Of a DNA stretch of 16,055 bases, positions 8,367 to 14,608 are shown piece after piece. Every line of letters begins with the position of its first letter. The stretch's first letter is position 1. The notes under the pieces were generated by a model. It ran no database searches and was not told where the DNA came from. It worked only from the letters and a program-made list of their open reading frames with translations. Source of the DNA: Candidatus Aenigmatarchaeota archaeon (GTDB lineage: Archaea > Aenigmatarchaeota > Aenigmatarchaeia > QMZP01); the NCBI GenBank assembly GCA_003663225.1, contig QMZP01000003.1, positions 1-16,055 on the forward strand, in the 5' to 3' direction. A program made the position numbers and the translations under genes.

Positions 8367-8735
8367 ATGACGCTAAAAAGGTTGCTCAACATACGCAAGA
8401 AGGCGAAGAGGAAGAAGCCTAGCTTCAGCAGGCAGGAAGCAGGCAGGAAGAACCTCAAGGATTCCTGGAGAAGGCCCAAGGGCAGGCATTCCAAGCTGAG
8501 GCAGAGGGAGAAGGCGAGGGGAAGCCTTCCGGACCCCGGTTACGGCTCGCCGAGGGCTGTCCGCGGGCTTACGCGCTCCGGGAAGAGGGAAGTCAGGGTA
8601 TCCAACCCGGGCCAGCTGGGCAGCATAGACCCCGAGAAGGATGCGGTCATTATATCAAGTTCTGTCGGCAGGCTGAAAAGGGAGAAGATACTGGAAGCCG
8701 CCAAGAAGTCCAATATAACCGTGGTCAACGCATAA
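8367..8735 (+). CDS. rpl32e: Large ribosomal subunit protein eL32
   Basis: This 122-residue protein is eL32, an archaeal and eukaryotic large-subunit protein. It is very basic at the N-terminus (KRLLNIRKKAKRKKPSFSRQE) and then follows the family pattern: SWRRPKGRHSKLRQRE, GYGSPRAVRGL, VRVSNPGQL, DPEKDAVIISSSVGRLKREKI and a short end at VVNA. Two ATGs are possible. The one at 8361 forms ATGA with the uL6 stop but sits directly on the SD AGGTGA (8355-8360), leaving no spacer. The one at 8367 has a 6-nt spacer and is chosen. In most archaea eL32 is followed by eL19, uL18, uS5, uL30, uL15 and secY; here nothing of that series follows, and a zinc-ribbon gene with its own promoter comes next. Confidence 0.95.
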   Translation: MTLKRLLNIRKKAKRKKPSFSRQEAGRKNLKDSWRRPKGRHSKLRQREKARGSLPDPGYGSPRAVRGLTRSGKREVRVSNPGQLGSIDPEKDAVIISSSVGRLKREKILEAAKKSNITVVNA

Positions 8736-8755
8736 TGACACGTTTCTGCGATTAA

Positions 8756-8765
8756 CTATATAAAG
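8756..8765 (+). promoter_or_regulatory. TATA box of the small zinc-ribbon gene
   Basis: CTATATAAAG is a close match to the archaeal TATA consensus. It predicts a start near 8787 and a 17-nt leader containing GGTGAT (8795-8800), 3 nt before ATG 8804. The pair of signals is the main argument that the short gene downstream is real. Confidence 0.6.
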
Positions 8766-8803
8766 ACAACATAATAGATAATTAATTGATTCTCGGTGAT
8801 TTT

Positions 8804-8956
8804 ATGGAAGACAACAGATGCCCGCTTTGCGGCGTGAAGGGAAGGGTATGGCACAAGAAGCCCGCTGTATTCAAGTGCCCAAACTGCTTCTCGGTGTATT
8901 CTGAGTTCGGAATGGTGATCGAGACAGGAAAGGAATTACAAGAAGGATGGAGCTAA
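8804..8956 (+). CDS. Small zinc-ribbon protein, 50 residues
   Basis: The gene encodes 50 residues with two CxxC pairs, C6-x2-C9 and C25-x2-C28, in the arrangement CPLCGVKGRVW...FKCPNCFSVYSEFG. This is a typical zinc ribbon (rubredoxin-like or TFIIB/TFS-like knuckles). I do not recognise a named family. Proteins of this size often bind nucleic acid or assist ribosome or RNAP function, but that is only a possibility. Reality is supported by a good TATA box, the SD GGTGAT and intact paired cysteines. Its last 86 bp (8871-8956) overlap, on the opposite strand, the end of the surface protease gene, so the two mRNAs would be complementary at their 3' ends. Confidence 0.75.
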   Translation: MEDNRCPLCGVKGRVWHKKPAVFKCPNCFSVYSEFGMVIETGKELQEGWS

Positions 8957-11900
8957 TCGCCGAATATCTCTTTTCCAATGACTTGAACAGATGACTGTCA
9001 CCATTCTTCCTGTTGGCAGCGTAATATATGCCTATCGCGACAGAAGCCACTGTGACGGCCACGACGCTTATCCAGAAGAACACGTCAAGCTCTTTCTCGC
9101 CAGTGCATTCCCCTGCGAAGCATCCGCTTCCGCATTCAGTCACATTGTCCCAGCGCGTCCTGTCATTGCTGCATATCTGGACAATGTTGCCCTGGCATCT
9201 CTTCTTCCCGGCATCGCATATTATGGGCGGCCCCGGGTTGCATGAGCCCCAACTGCACCCGTGCTCGCATTCCACTGAATCGTTCCACTCGTTACCTGAG
9301 CACTCCTGCAGCCAGTCGCCGTTGCACCTGGTCTCGGCGTCCACGCAGACAACCACCTTGAAGACTGAGGTTACGGAGTCGGATGCTCCCTGGTCAGACG
9401 ACACTATCATGCTGACATTATATATGCCTACGGGGCTGCTCCCTGACCCGAGCGTCACAGTGAAGTTGGCAGCGCCGCCTGTTGCTATGCTTATGTTGCT
9501 CGGTATCACCGACACGTAGCACCCCGTGCAGTTCATGCTTACGTTCAGGCTGACGCCTGTCAGCGCGTTGTCCCCGCTATTCACGACCTTAACTATGAAA
9601 CTGTTGCTGCCTCCTGCCTTGGCCTGTGATGATGAGGGATAGCTTGATATGGAGACGCTGCCTCCTGTGGAGGCGCTTCCTATAGTAGTCCCTCCTGTCG
9701 TTCCTGCCGTCCCGCTGGTATCCCCGTTATTGTTGTTTTGGCACGCACCGCAGTCGCCCGGGCATGTCCCGCACGTCTCGCCCCCGTTGCACGTCCCGTC
9801 CCCACAGTACACGTTCTGCGACACGGAGAACGCAGAGAAACGGGAGGTGCTTATGCTCGTCACGTTGGTTTCCAGATAGAACGTGGCGTTCCCTGTCACG
9901 TTCTCCCATGATGACGCGCATGCCCGCGCGGATATGTTCCATGAATGGCAGGCATAAGCGCCCAGGTTGAGCCTGTTTGCATCACCGGACACGTTGAAGC
10001 TCATGTTGAGCACAGCCATGGAGAATGGAAGGGTGGTGTTGATGGCCACGGTCGCGACAAACCTGCTGACTGATGACGGCAAGATGTCTACAGTCACGTC
10101 CCTGTCCAGTATTATGCTCTTGGTGCCGTTGGTTATGTTGGTGTTCCTCATGGACACGTTCAGCCCGCTCTCCTCCAACACGACATCCCACAGACCCTCA
10201 GGTATCCTGCTTTCCATGCCGCTGACGTTCACACCGCTCGCGTTCCTGATAGTATTCGTCCCGTTATAGAGTATCCTTATCCTTGTCACGTTCTCACTGC
10301 TGCCGTTGTAACCGCTCAGGCTTATCGTGAGGTTCACTGGCTTGCTTATGGTGAACGTGCCAGCTGCCTGGGTTGCGATGTTACCTCCTGTGTCATTCGC
10401 CCACACGTGTACGATGTACGACCCGAGGCTCAGGTTCGTAGTATAATTCGCTGTAAAGAGGCTGCTCACGTTTCCCATAGGACCGCTAGCGAGCGACACG
10501 GCGGTGTTGTTCGATGCCGTGATATTGTAGAGCACTGTATCAAGATGCATATCAGTGACTGTCGCCCGTATGCTCACGTTCTCCCCCTTCAGGACCCTCG
10601 TATACGACGTAATGGTGGCGTTGGAGATGCTCGGGCCCGCCGTGTCGTTTACGATCACGAGCCTTGCCTTGCTATTGCCCGTGTAATTGGTGTTGGAAAG
10701 GAATGATGCCGTTATGTTGTAATGCCCGGGCGTGCTGAATACGCGTGTGAACCCGAGCCGGCTGCCTATCGTGCTGGTCTCTGCCGAGCCGTTTATTCTT
10801 ATGGTTATGTTTCCGCTGGCGTTGGAATATGTTGTGATGTTTATCACTGCGCTCTGGTTGATTGATATGTTGGCGTCGCTGCCGTTGACCAGCAGTGCCA
10901 GGCCCGGCGATGCCCTTGATATGGTGAAGTTTACCCTTGCTGAAGAGTTCCTGTTGCCAATCGTGTCGTTTGCCCAGGAGAGCCAGTAGAAGCTACCCGC
11001 CGGCAGGGTCGCGTTGAGCCTGTATGATCCGTTACCCGCGTTTCTCATGGTGTAGTTGGCCGGGCTTCCTGACCAGTTGCCTTCCAGCAGCACGCTTTCC
11101 AGTCTCGCATCAGTCCACGTCACATTGAAGAATGTCCTGTTGCCCGGGGAGTATGTAGATGACTGCCCGGTTGTCATGTTCCACCAGTATGGCGGGGTGC
11201 TGTCTACTGTGAAGTATACGGTAGTCACGTTGATGTTCCCGTATGTGTCGTTCGTCCAGAACGTGACATTGTTGGTCCCCTCTATGGCAGCTTCTGTGTC
11301 GTTGTACCAGTAACCCCCCTTGTTAACCAACGTGGCATTGGCTGCGCCGTTCAGGGAGAAGATGGCTTCAGACAGCGCCCTTTCTGATGTCACGTTGAAT
11401 GTTATGCTGCCGTTTTTGTATGTCCTGTTCCCGGGGGATATTATGGTGAGAGACAGCGAGCTGATGAGGGAGGCCACTGCTGCGTAAGCATCAATCCTCG
11501 CGAAGTTCAGTCCTGTTTCTGGGTCATATATGGGGGTACCTGTCGAATTGAGCCTTGACCATATGAAATCCCTTGAAGGATAATGCCCGTTCATCTGCCT
11601 GTATAATGACGCGAAGAGGGTGACAGCCGCTGCCACGTGCGGGGTGGACATTGAAGTCCCGCTCAACTGAAGATATCTGGTGCTATCGCAGTGCTTATAA
11701 GTCGGGTTTCCTGTGCACGAGCCCTCCGGCGGGACGGTTGAGTTTATGGCCACGCCCGGGCCGGTCAGTATGTCTGGGAACCCGGATGCCCTGTTGGGGA
11801 AGTCGGTTGCTGGGAAGCTGTCTGACTTGTCCGTCGCAGTCACCCTTACGGCGTTCTCTATGCATGCCGGCGCGGATATGGCGTCGTATTCGTAATCGTT

Positions 11901-12824
11901 GCCCGTTGCTATGAGGACCGTTATGTTGTTGTCCGTTGCCGCATCTATCCTGGTGGCGGTCGAAGCGAAATCAGAGTCACAATAGCTGTTGTAGCAGTAT
12001 TGTGGGTAGTCATCGCAATCAAATCCAAGGCTCATGCTTATGGCGGTTATGTTGTACGTGTCTGCGTTGTTCACGCACCATTCTATGCCGGCGTCTATGT
12101 CTGACATCGACCCCGAGCCGTCCTGGTCGAGTGCCTTTATTGCTATCAGGTTAGCTCCCGGGGAAACGCCGACAACGCTGCCGTTAGCAGCTATTATGCC
12201 GGCAACATGGCTACCGTGCCCGTTGTCATCCACAGGGTCGCTGTCATCGTTGACATAATCATAACCATCCAGAATCTTGCATCCCGCTCCTATGCAGCCT
12301 CCCAGGTCAGGATGGTTGTAATAGACGCCGCTGTCTATGATGCATACGCTGGTCAGTGTGCCTGTCGTGTTCAATCCATTGTAGACTATATCCCATGTGC
12401 TGTTGGCCCTTATCAGAGGGACGCTGTCTTCAAGGAACGCATGCACCTTCCTGTCCGGCACTATGCTCATTACGTTGGGATATGATGATAATGATTCTAT
12501 CAATTCAGGAGTCACGTTGGCAGCGATGCCGGGAACCAGGTCATACTTCCTTTTGACCTTGCCACCGGCCGATTCTATCACGCTCCCCACGGAATCCACG
12601 GCCCTGACGCGCTGTCCCAGGAGCCCCATCAGGCCGGGTGCTGCTGTGGTATTATCCTTGAACGTTATTATCACGGGTATGCCTTCGCCCGTCCCTGCCA
12701 CGGCCATCCTTGCGGCAAGGTCCCCTGTTATGGTTCCCCATCTCGCATCGGTCCCGATTGCAGTGAATGCGACCACGGCTACGGATAGCGCAACCAGCAG
12801 AGCAAAACCAGCCTTTACCCCCAT
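8871..12824 (-). CDS. Large cell-surface subtilisin-like serine protease (S8 family)
   Basis: This 1317-residue secreted, membrane-anchored protease begins with a signal peptide (GFALLVALSVAVVAFTAIG, residues 6-24). An inhibitor-I9-type propeptide follows at about 48-130, then the S8 catalytic domain at about 140-470 with D164 (IIDSGV), H203 (GHGSHVAG), oxyanion N309 (ATGND) and S391 (GTSMSTPH), so it should be active. From about 475 to 1000 it has Ig-like modules rich in Asn/Thr/Ser. Next come a CGDG-type cysteine motif (C1007-C1028), an Asn/Gly/Thr linker, another beta domain, two similar cysteine repeats (about 1160-1195 and 1203-1240) and a membrane helix (1248-1270). I count close to 70 N-x-S/T sequons, suggesting heavy glycosylation. 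ATG 12824 fits the signal peptide and a TATA box 24 nt upstream (leaderless); an upstream in-frame start at 12908 would add 28 non-signal residues inside ogt. Substrate unknown. Confidence 0.93.
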   Translation of the reverse strand: MGVKAGFALLVALSVAVVAFTAIGTDARWGTITGDLAARMAVAGTGEGIPVIITFKDNTTAAPGLMGLLGQRVRAVDSVGSVIESAGGKVKRKYDLVPGIAANVTPELIESLSSYPNVMSIVPDRKVHAFLEDSVPLIRANSTWDIVYNGLNTTGTLTSVCIIDSGVYYNHPDLGGCIGAGCKILDGYDYVNDDSDPVDDNGHGSHVAGIIAANGSVVGVSPGANLIAIKALDQDGSGSMSDIDAGIEWCVNNADTYNITAISMSLGFDCDDYPQYCYNSYCDSDFASTATRIDAATDNNITVLIATGNDYEYDAISAPACIENAVRVTATDKSDSFPATDFPNRASGFPDILTGPGVAINSTVPPEGSCTGNPTYKHCDSTRYLQLSGTSMSTPHVAAAVTLFASLYRQMNGHYPSRDFIWSRLNSTGTPIYDPETGLNFARIDAYAAVASLISSLSLTIISPGNRTYKNGSITFNVTSERALSEAIFSLNGAANATLVNKGGYWYNDTEAAIEGTNNVTFWTNDTYGNINVTTVYFTVDSTPPYWWNMTTGQSSTYSPGNRTFFNVTWTDARLESVLLEGNWSGSPANYTMRNAGNGSYRLNATLPAGSFYWLSWANDTIGNRNSSARVNFTISRASPGLALLVNGSDANISINQSAVINITTYSNASGNITIRINGSAETSTIGSRLGFTRVFSTPGHYNITASFLSNTNYTGNSKARLVIVNDTAGPSISNATITSYTRVLKGENVSIRATVTDMHLDTVLYNITASNNTAVSLASGPMGNVSSLFTANYTTNLSLGSYIVHVWANDTGGNIATQAAGTFTISKPVNLTISLSGYNGSSENVTRIRILYNGTNTIRNASGVNVSGMESRIPEGLWDVVLEESGLNVSMRNTNITNGTKSIILDRDVTVDILPSSVSRFVATVAINTTLPFSMAVLNMSFNVSGDANRLNLGAYACHSWNISARACASSWENVTGNATFYLETNVTSISTSRFSAFSVSQNVYCGDGTCNGGETCGTCPGDCGACQNNNNGDTSGTAGTTGGTTIGSASTGGSVSISSYPSSSQAKAGGSNSFIVKVVNSGDNALTGVSLNVSMNCTGCYVSVIPSNISIATGGAANFTVTLGSGSSPVGIYNVSMIVSSDQGASDSVTSVFKVVVCVDAETRCNGDWLQECSGNEWNDSVECEHGCSWGSCNPGPPIICDAGKKRCQGNIVQICSNDRTRWDNVTECGSGCFAGECTGEKELDVFFWISVVAVTVASVAIGIYYAANRKNGDSHLFKSLEKRYSAISSILLVIPFLSRSPFRTQNTPRSSLGT

Positions 12825-12842
12825 ACAATAATATTGCCGCGC

Positions 12843-12852
12843 AAATTTAAAG
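12843..12852 (-). promoter_or_regulatory. TATA box of the subtilase gene
   Basis: On the minus strand CTTTAAATTT lies about 24 nt upstream of ATG 12824, immediately after the ogt stop codon (12856-12858). The spacing predicts transcription starting at or next to the ATG, that is a leaderless mRNA. No SD site is visible. Confidence 0.55.
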
Positions 12853-12855
12853 AGG

Positions 12856-13257
12856 TTAGAGCTTGTGCATGAACCGGTCCAGGTCGACCTTGTGGCCCCG
12901 GACCTCAACGCCTTCCTTCCTTAGGAGCCTCTCTTTCCTTTCTATGCCCGGTGCTCCGCTGCCCTGGTAGCCGCCTATCCTGCCGTCCGACATCACCACG
13001 CGATGACATGGCGTTGTAAAAGGCACAACGTTGGCGCGAATATTATATTCGCCTTTGGCGAATGCTCGTAACCGAAGGTTACGATTGCCGCCAGCATCAA
13101 CTCCCCTTGCTGGACACGGGTTCCTTTTCAGGGCCTGTCCGACAGCCCTGTAACATCTTGTTCCCAGCCTGTCCGCTATGGCCTTGTATGTGGTGACCCT
13201 GCCTTCGGGTATCCTTCTGGTAATCTTCCATACGGATTCGCGGAAATCAGTCATCAT
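12856..13257 (-). CDS. ogt: Methylated-DNA-[protein]-cysteine S-methyltransferase (Ogt/MGMT) with a 30-residue insert
   Basis: The family removes alkyl groups from O6 of guanine by moving them irreversibly to an active-site cysteine. This 133-residue protein has only the DNA-binding/active-site domain: VWKITRRIPEGRVTTYKAIA, the RAVGQALKRNP arginine-finger helix, PCHRVV with nucleophile C84, then GRIGGYQGSG and LLRKEGV. Normally about five residues separate NP from PCHRV; here there are 35. The extra 30 (C48-V77) are encoded by a stretch dense in perfect inverted repeats. The frame stays open and all core motifs remain, so the protein may be functional with a loop extruded beside the active site, or impaired. 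The start (ATG 13257, or 13254) overlaps the 3' end of map, implying translational coupling. The presence of Cys argues against an alkyltransferase-like protein. Confidence 0.88.
   Translation of the reverse strand: MMTDFRESVWKITRRIPEGRVTTYKAIADRLGTRCYRAVGQALKRNPCPARGVDAGGNRNLRLRAFAKGEYNIRANVVPFTTPCHRVVMSDGRIGGYQGSGAPGIERKERLLRKEGVEVRGHKVDLDRFMHKL
13027..13116 (-). repeat. 90-nt in-frame palindromic insert inside ogt
   Basis: The stretch codes for the 30 residues extra to the MGMT family. It holds, on the + strand: GCGAATA-tta-TATTCGC (13036-13052); ATTCGCC-ttt-GGCGAAT (13047-13063), which shares its left arm with the previous repeat; TCGTAACC-gaa-GGTTACGA (13066-13084); and CCAGCA with TGCTGG around an 11-nt loop (13091-13113). 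All four stems are perfect. The length is a multiple of three and no stop is introduced. This resembles the in-frame palindromic elements known in Rickettsia and Wolbachia genes, but I see no second copy in the window, so mobility is inferred. I found no clear target-site duplication. Confidence 0.6.
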
Positions 13258-14146
13258 CAATTCTTGTTGTCACGACGGGCTTGTCGTCCACTATTATAGT
13301 GTGCTCTGCCTGGGCTATGGGCTTGCCTTCCACTTCCCTTAGCACGGGATATGATTCTATGGCGTCCGCGGCATCCAGCTGCCTCAGGGCCATGCCTACC
13401 TTGACCGGAGAGAAGTCCCTGTACAGCCACCGCTTCGCGAACGGACACTCCTTGTACTGGTCCCGCGCTGCTTGCAGTATGCGCCTGGCTTCCATCAGCC
13501 TGACTGGCCTGTCCATCACATACCTGTATATCTCCGCGCTGCCGCCCGCTTCCTTGACAAAACCGTTCGTCTTGCACGTGAAAGGCTCCAGCGCTATCAC
13601 GTCGCCCTTCTGGAAGGCGTGCTTTGAGTCGTTCTTGACGTTGGGTATGCCTGGGGCCCCGTGGAACACGTACTTGTCCAGCGTGTGGCCTGTGAGGTTC
13701 ACTATGAGACCGACGCCGTTTGATTCGGCTGAGCCCTGTATTGTGCTGCCTATCTCTGATACCGTCACACCGGGCTTTATGACCTTTATGGCGTCAGCCA
13801 GTATGTTGTTGACCGCGTCCACCAGCGGGTTCTTCTCAGAGCAATACGTGAAGGCCATGTCTCCTATATATCCGTCTATATGAACACCTATGTCCACTTT
13901 GACTAAGTCCCCCTCACATATCTCGGTGGTGTCGCCTGCTGGCGGGGTGTAATGTGCAGCGTTCTCATTCATTGATATGTTCACGGGAAACGCGGGCCGC
14001 CCGCCCTTCTCACTTATCAAATTGTCTACCATGTTAGCGAGGTCTATCAGCTTCATGCCCACGCCTATCGAGCTTTCCACCTTCTTCCTGACCTCTGCGC
14101 ATATCCTTCCTGCCTTCAGGTATTTGTCCATTACTTCCTTTTCCAT
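13247..14146 (-). CDS. map: Methionine aminopeptidase, type II
   Basis: The enzyme removes the initiator methionine from new proteins in the cytoplasm using two metal ions. Counting from the upstream ATG at 14152, catalytic H67 (NENAAHYTPP) and metal ligands D87, D98, H156, E189 and E283 all sit in family motifs (VDIGVHIDGYIGD, NLTGHTLDKY, ALEPF, AEHTIIV), with a constant offset of about 3-5 from Pyrococcus furiosus MetAP. H164 matches the conserved second histidine of the IHxG motif. The roughly 60-residue alpha-helical insert typical of type II lies between E189 and E283. The start at 14146 gives 299 residues and puts the ATG 26 nt from the TATA centre, fitting a leaderless mRNA; the ATG at 14152 adds two residues. 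The stop lies inside the start of ogt, so the two form an operon. Confidence 0.95.
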   Translation of the reverse strand: MEKEVMDKYLKAGRICAEVRKKVESSIGVGMKLIDLANMVDNLISEKGGRPAFPVNISMNENAAHYTPPAGDTTEICEGDLVKVDIGVHIDGYIGDMAFTYCSEKNPLVDAVNNILADAIKVIKPGVTVSEIGSTIQGSAESNGVGLIVNLTGHTLDKYVFHGAPGIPNVKNDSKHAFQKGDVIALEPFTCKTNGFVKEAGGSAEIYRYVMDRPVRLMEARRILQAARDQYKECPFAKRWLYRDFSPVKVGMALRQLDAADAIESYPVLREVEGKPIAQAEHTIIVDDKPVVTTRIDDD

Positions 14147-14167
14147 GCCCATAGTTTCACAGCAAGT

Positions 14168-14176
14168 CTTATATTT
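14168..14176 (-). promoter_or_regulatory. TATA box of map-ogt
   Basis: AAATATAAG on the minus strand lies about 26 nt before ATG 14146 and 20 nt before ATG 14152. There is no SD before either ATG, so a leaderless transcript is likely, and this spacing favours 14146. Confidence 0.55.
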
Positions 14177-14262
14177 GTATCAGCTTTATTATCCGTTCGA
14201 CAAATAATAATTGCAATGTTGGGGGAAATTCTTCTCCGCTGTTGACTCTATGAGGTGCCAGA

Positions 14263-14358
14263 ATGGCAGCAAAGAAGAAAAAAGAAGCAATGTTGAATGA
14301 AGCTATGCATAGCCTCTTCTTGTTGGTTTTTATTTTTCATTTTTTTGGTGTGGGATAA
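14263..14358 (+). CDS. Candidate 31-residue small protein, or small RNA
   Basis: ATG 14263 is preceded at a 5-nt gap by GAGGTG (14252-14257), an excellent SD. The short frame runs to TAA at 14356. It encodes MAAKKKKEAMLNEAMHS, basic then amphipathic, followed by a hydrophobic tail (LFLLVFIFHFFGVG). The tail is encoded by the T-rich stretch at 14327-14346, which also looks like an archaeal terminator, so the hydrophobicity may be a by-product of that and the real product may be an RNA. A 12-bp perfect palindrome GCTATGCATAGC (14302-14313) precedes the T-runs. An AT-rich stretch near 14200-14212 could be its TATA box. I recognise no family. It may also be the remnant of a longer basic protein. 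Confidence 0.3.
   Translation: MAAKKKKEAMLNEAMHSLFLLVFIFHFFGVG
14327..14346 (+). terminator. T-rich putative transcription terminator
   Basis: Runs of 5, 5 and 7 T on the + strand, separated by single or few other bases, match the oligo-T signals that stop archaeal RNA polymerase. It lies downstream of the 14302-14313 palindrome and upstream of the promoter of the Lys-rich gene. It would end any transcript begun near 14235. Confidence 0.45.
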
Positions 14359-14360
14359 AC

Positions 14361-14368
14361 TTATTATA
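14361..14368 (+). promoter_or_regulatory. TATA box of the Lys-rich protein gene
   Basis: TTATTATA predicts a start near 14391 and a leader of about 29 nt. The leader contains the G-rich SD-like AGGGGGGAA (14407-14415), 4 nt before ATG 14420. Confidence 0.45.
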
Positions 14369-14419
14369 GTGCTCAACCAAATAGAATACATCTTATAATT
14401 GATATAAGGGGGGAATTCA

Positions 14420-14605
14420 ATGGCTCTTTTGAGGAGAAAGGCAAAGGCGACAAAGAAGAAGGCTTCTACGAAGAGGAAGACTGCTGCCAAGAGGAAAAAA
14501 ACCGCTAAGAGGAAGCCGACCAAGAAGAAGGCAACGGCCAAGAGGAAAAAAACCGCTAAGAGGAAGCCCGCTGCCAAAAGAAAGACCGCGAAGAGAAAAA
14601 AGTGA
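14420..14605 (+). CDS. Small Lys/Arg-rich repeat protein, possible nucleoid protein
   Basis: This 61-residue protein contains 25 Lys and 9 Arg, no acidic residues and almost only Ala, Thr, Pro and Ser besides. It is a string of short units of the type TAKRKKTAKRKP. This is the composition of histone H1 tails and of bacterial H1-like proteins, which bind DNA without a folded domain; a role in packing DNA or binding RNA is inferred, and I know of no named family. The G-rich SD and TATA box support expression. Two copies of an identical 32-nt segment 51 nt apart show a recent internal duplication of 17 codons. The stop TGA ends 3 bp before the convergent stop of ribL. The Leu/Phe-rich open frame on the opposite strand is a shadow of its AAG/GCC codons. 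Confidence 0.75.
   Translation: MALLRRKAKATKKKASTKRKTAAKRKKTAKRKPTKKKATAKRKKTAKRKPAAKRKTAKRKK
14486..14568 (+). repeat. Direct repeat of 32 nt, 51-nt period, inside the Lys-rich gene
   Basis: Copies at 14486-14517 and 14537-14568 are identical and encode AKRKKTAKRK plus the start of the next residue. Identity at all third-codon positions points to a recent duplication or strong conversion, not selection on the protein alone. Such repeats let the gene change length by slippage or recombination in 17-codon steps. Confidence 0.9.
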
Positions 14606-14608
14606 TAG

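Noticed and set aside
8991..9519. + strand open frames opposite the protease
   Set aside because: No family resemblance; they arise from the Asn/Thr/Gly-rich codons of the protease. Other such shadows lie at 9649-9879, 9967-10269 and 12397-12831.
13281..13883. + strand 200-codon frame opposite map
   Set aside because: The opposite frame has all MetAP ligands in place; this one has no motif or start signal.
14248..14577. Minus-strand 109-codon frame with a very hydrophobic Leu/Phe/Ala start
   Set aside because: It is the complement of the AAG/GCC/AGG codons of the Lys-rich gene, which always read as Leu, Gly/Ala and Phe on the other strand. It has no SD or TATA box.
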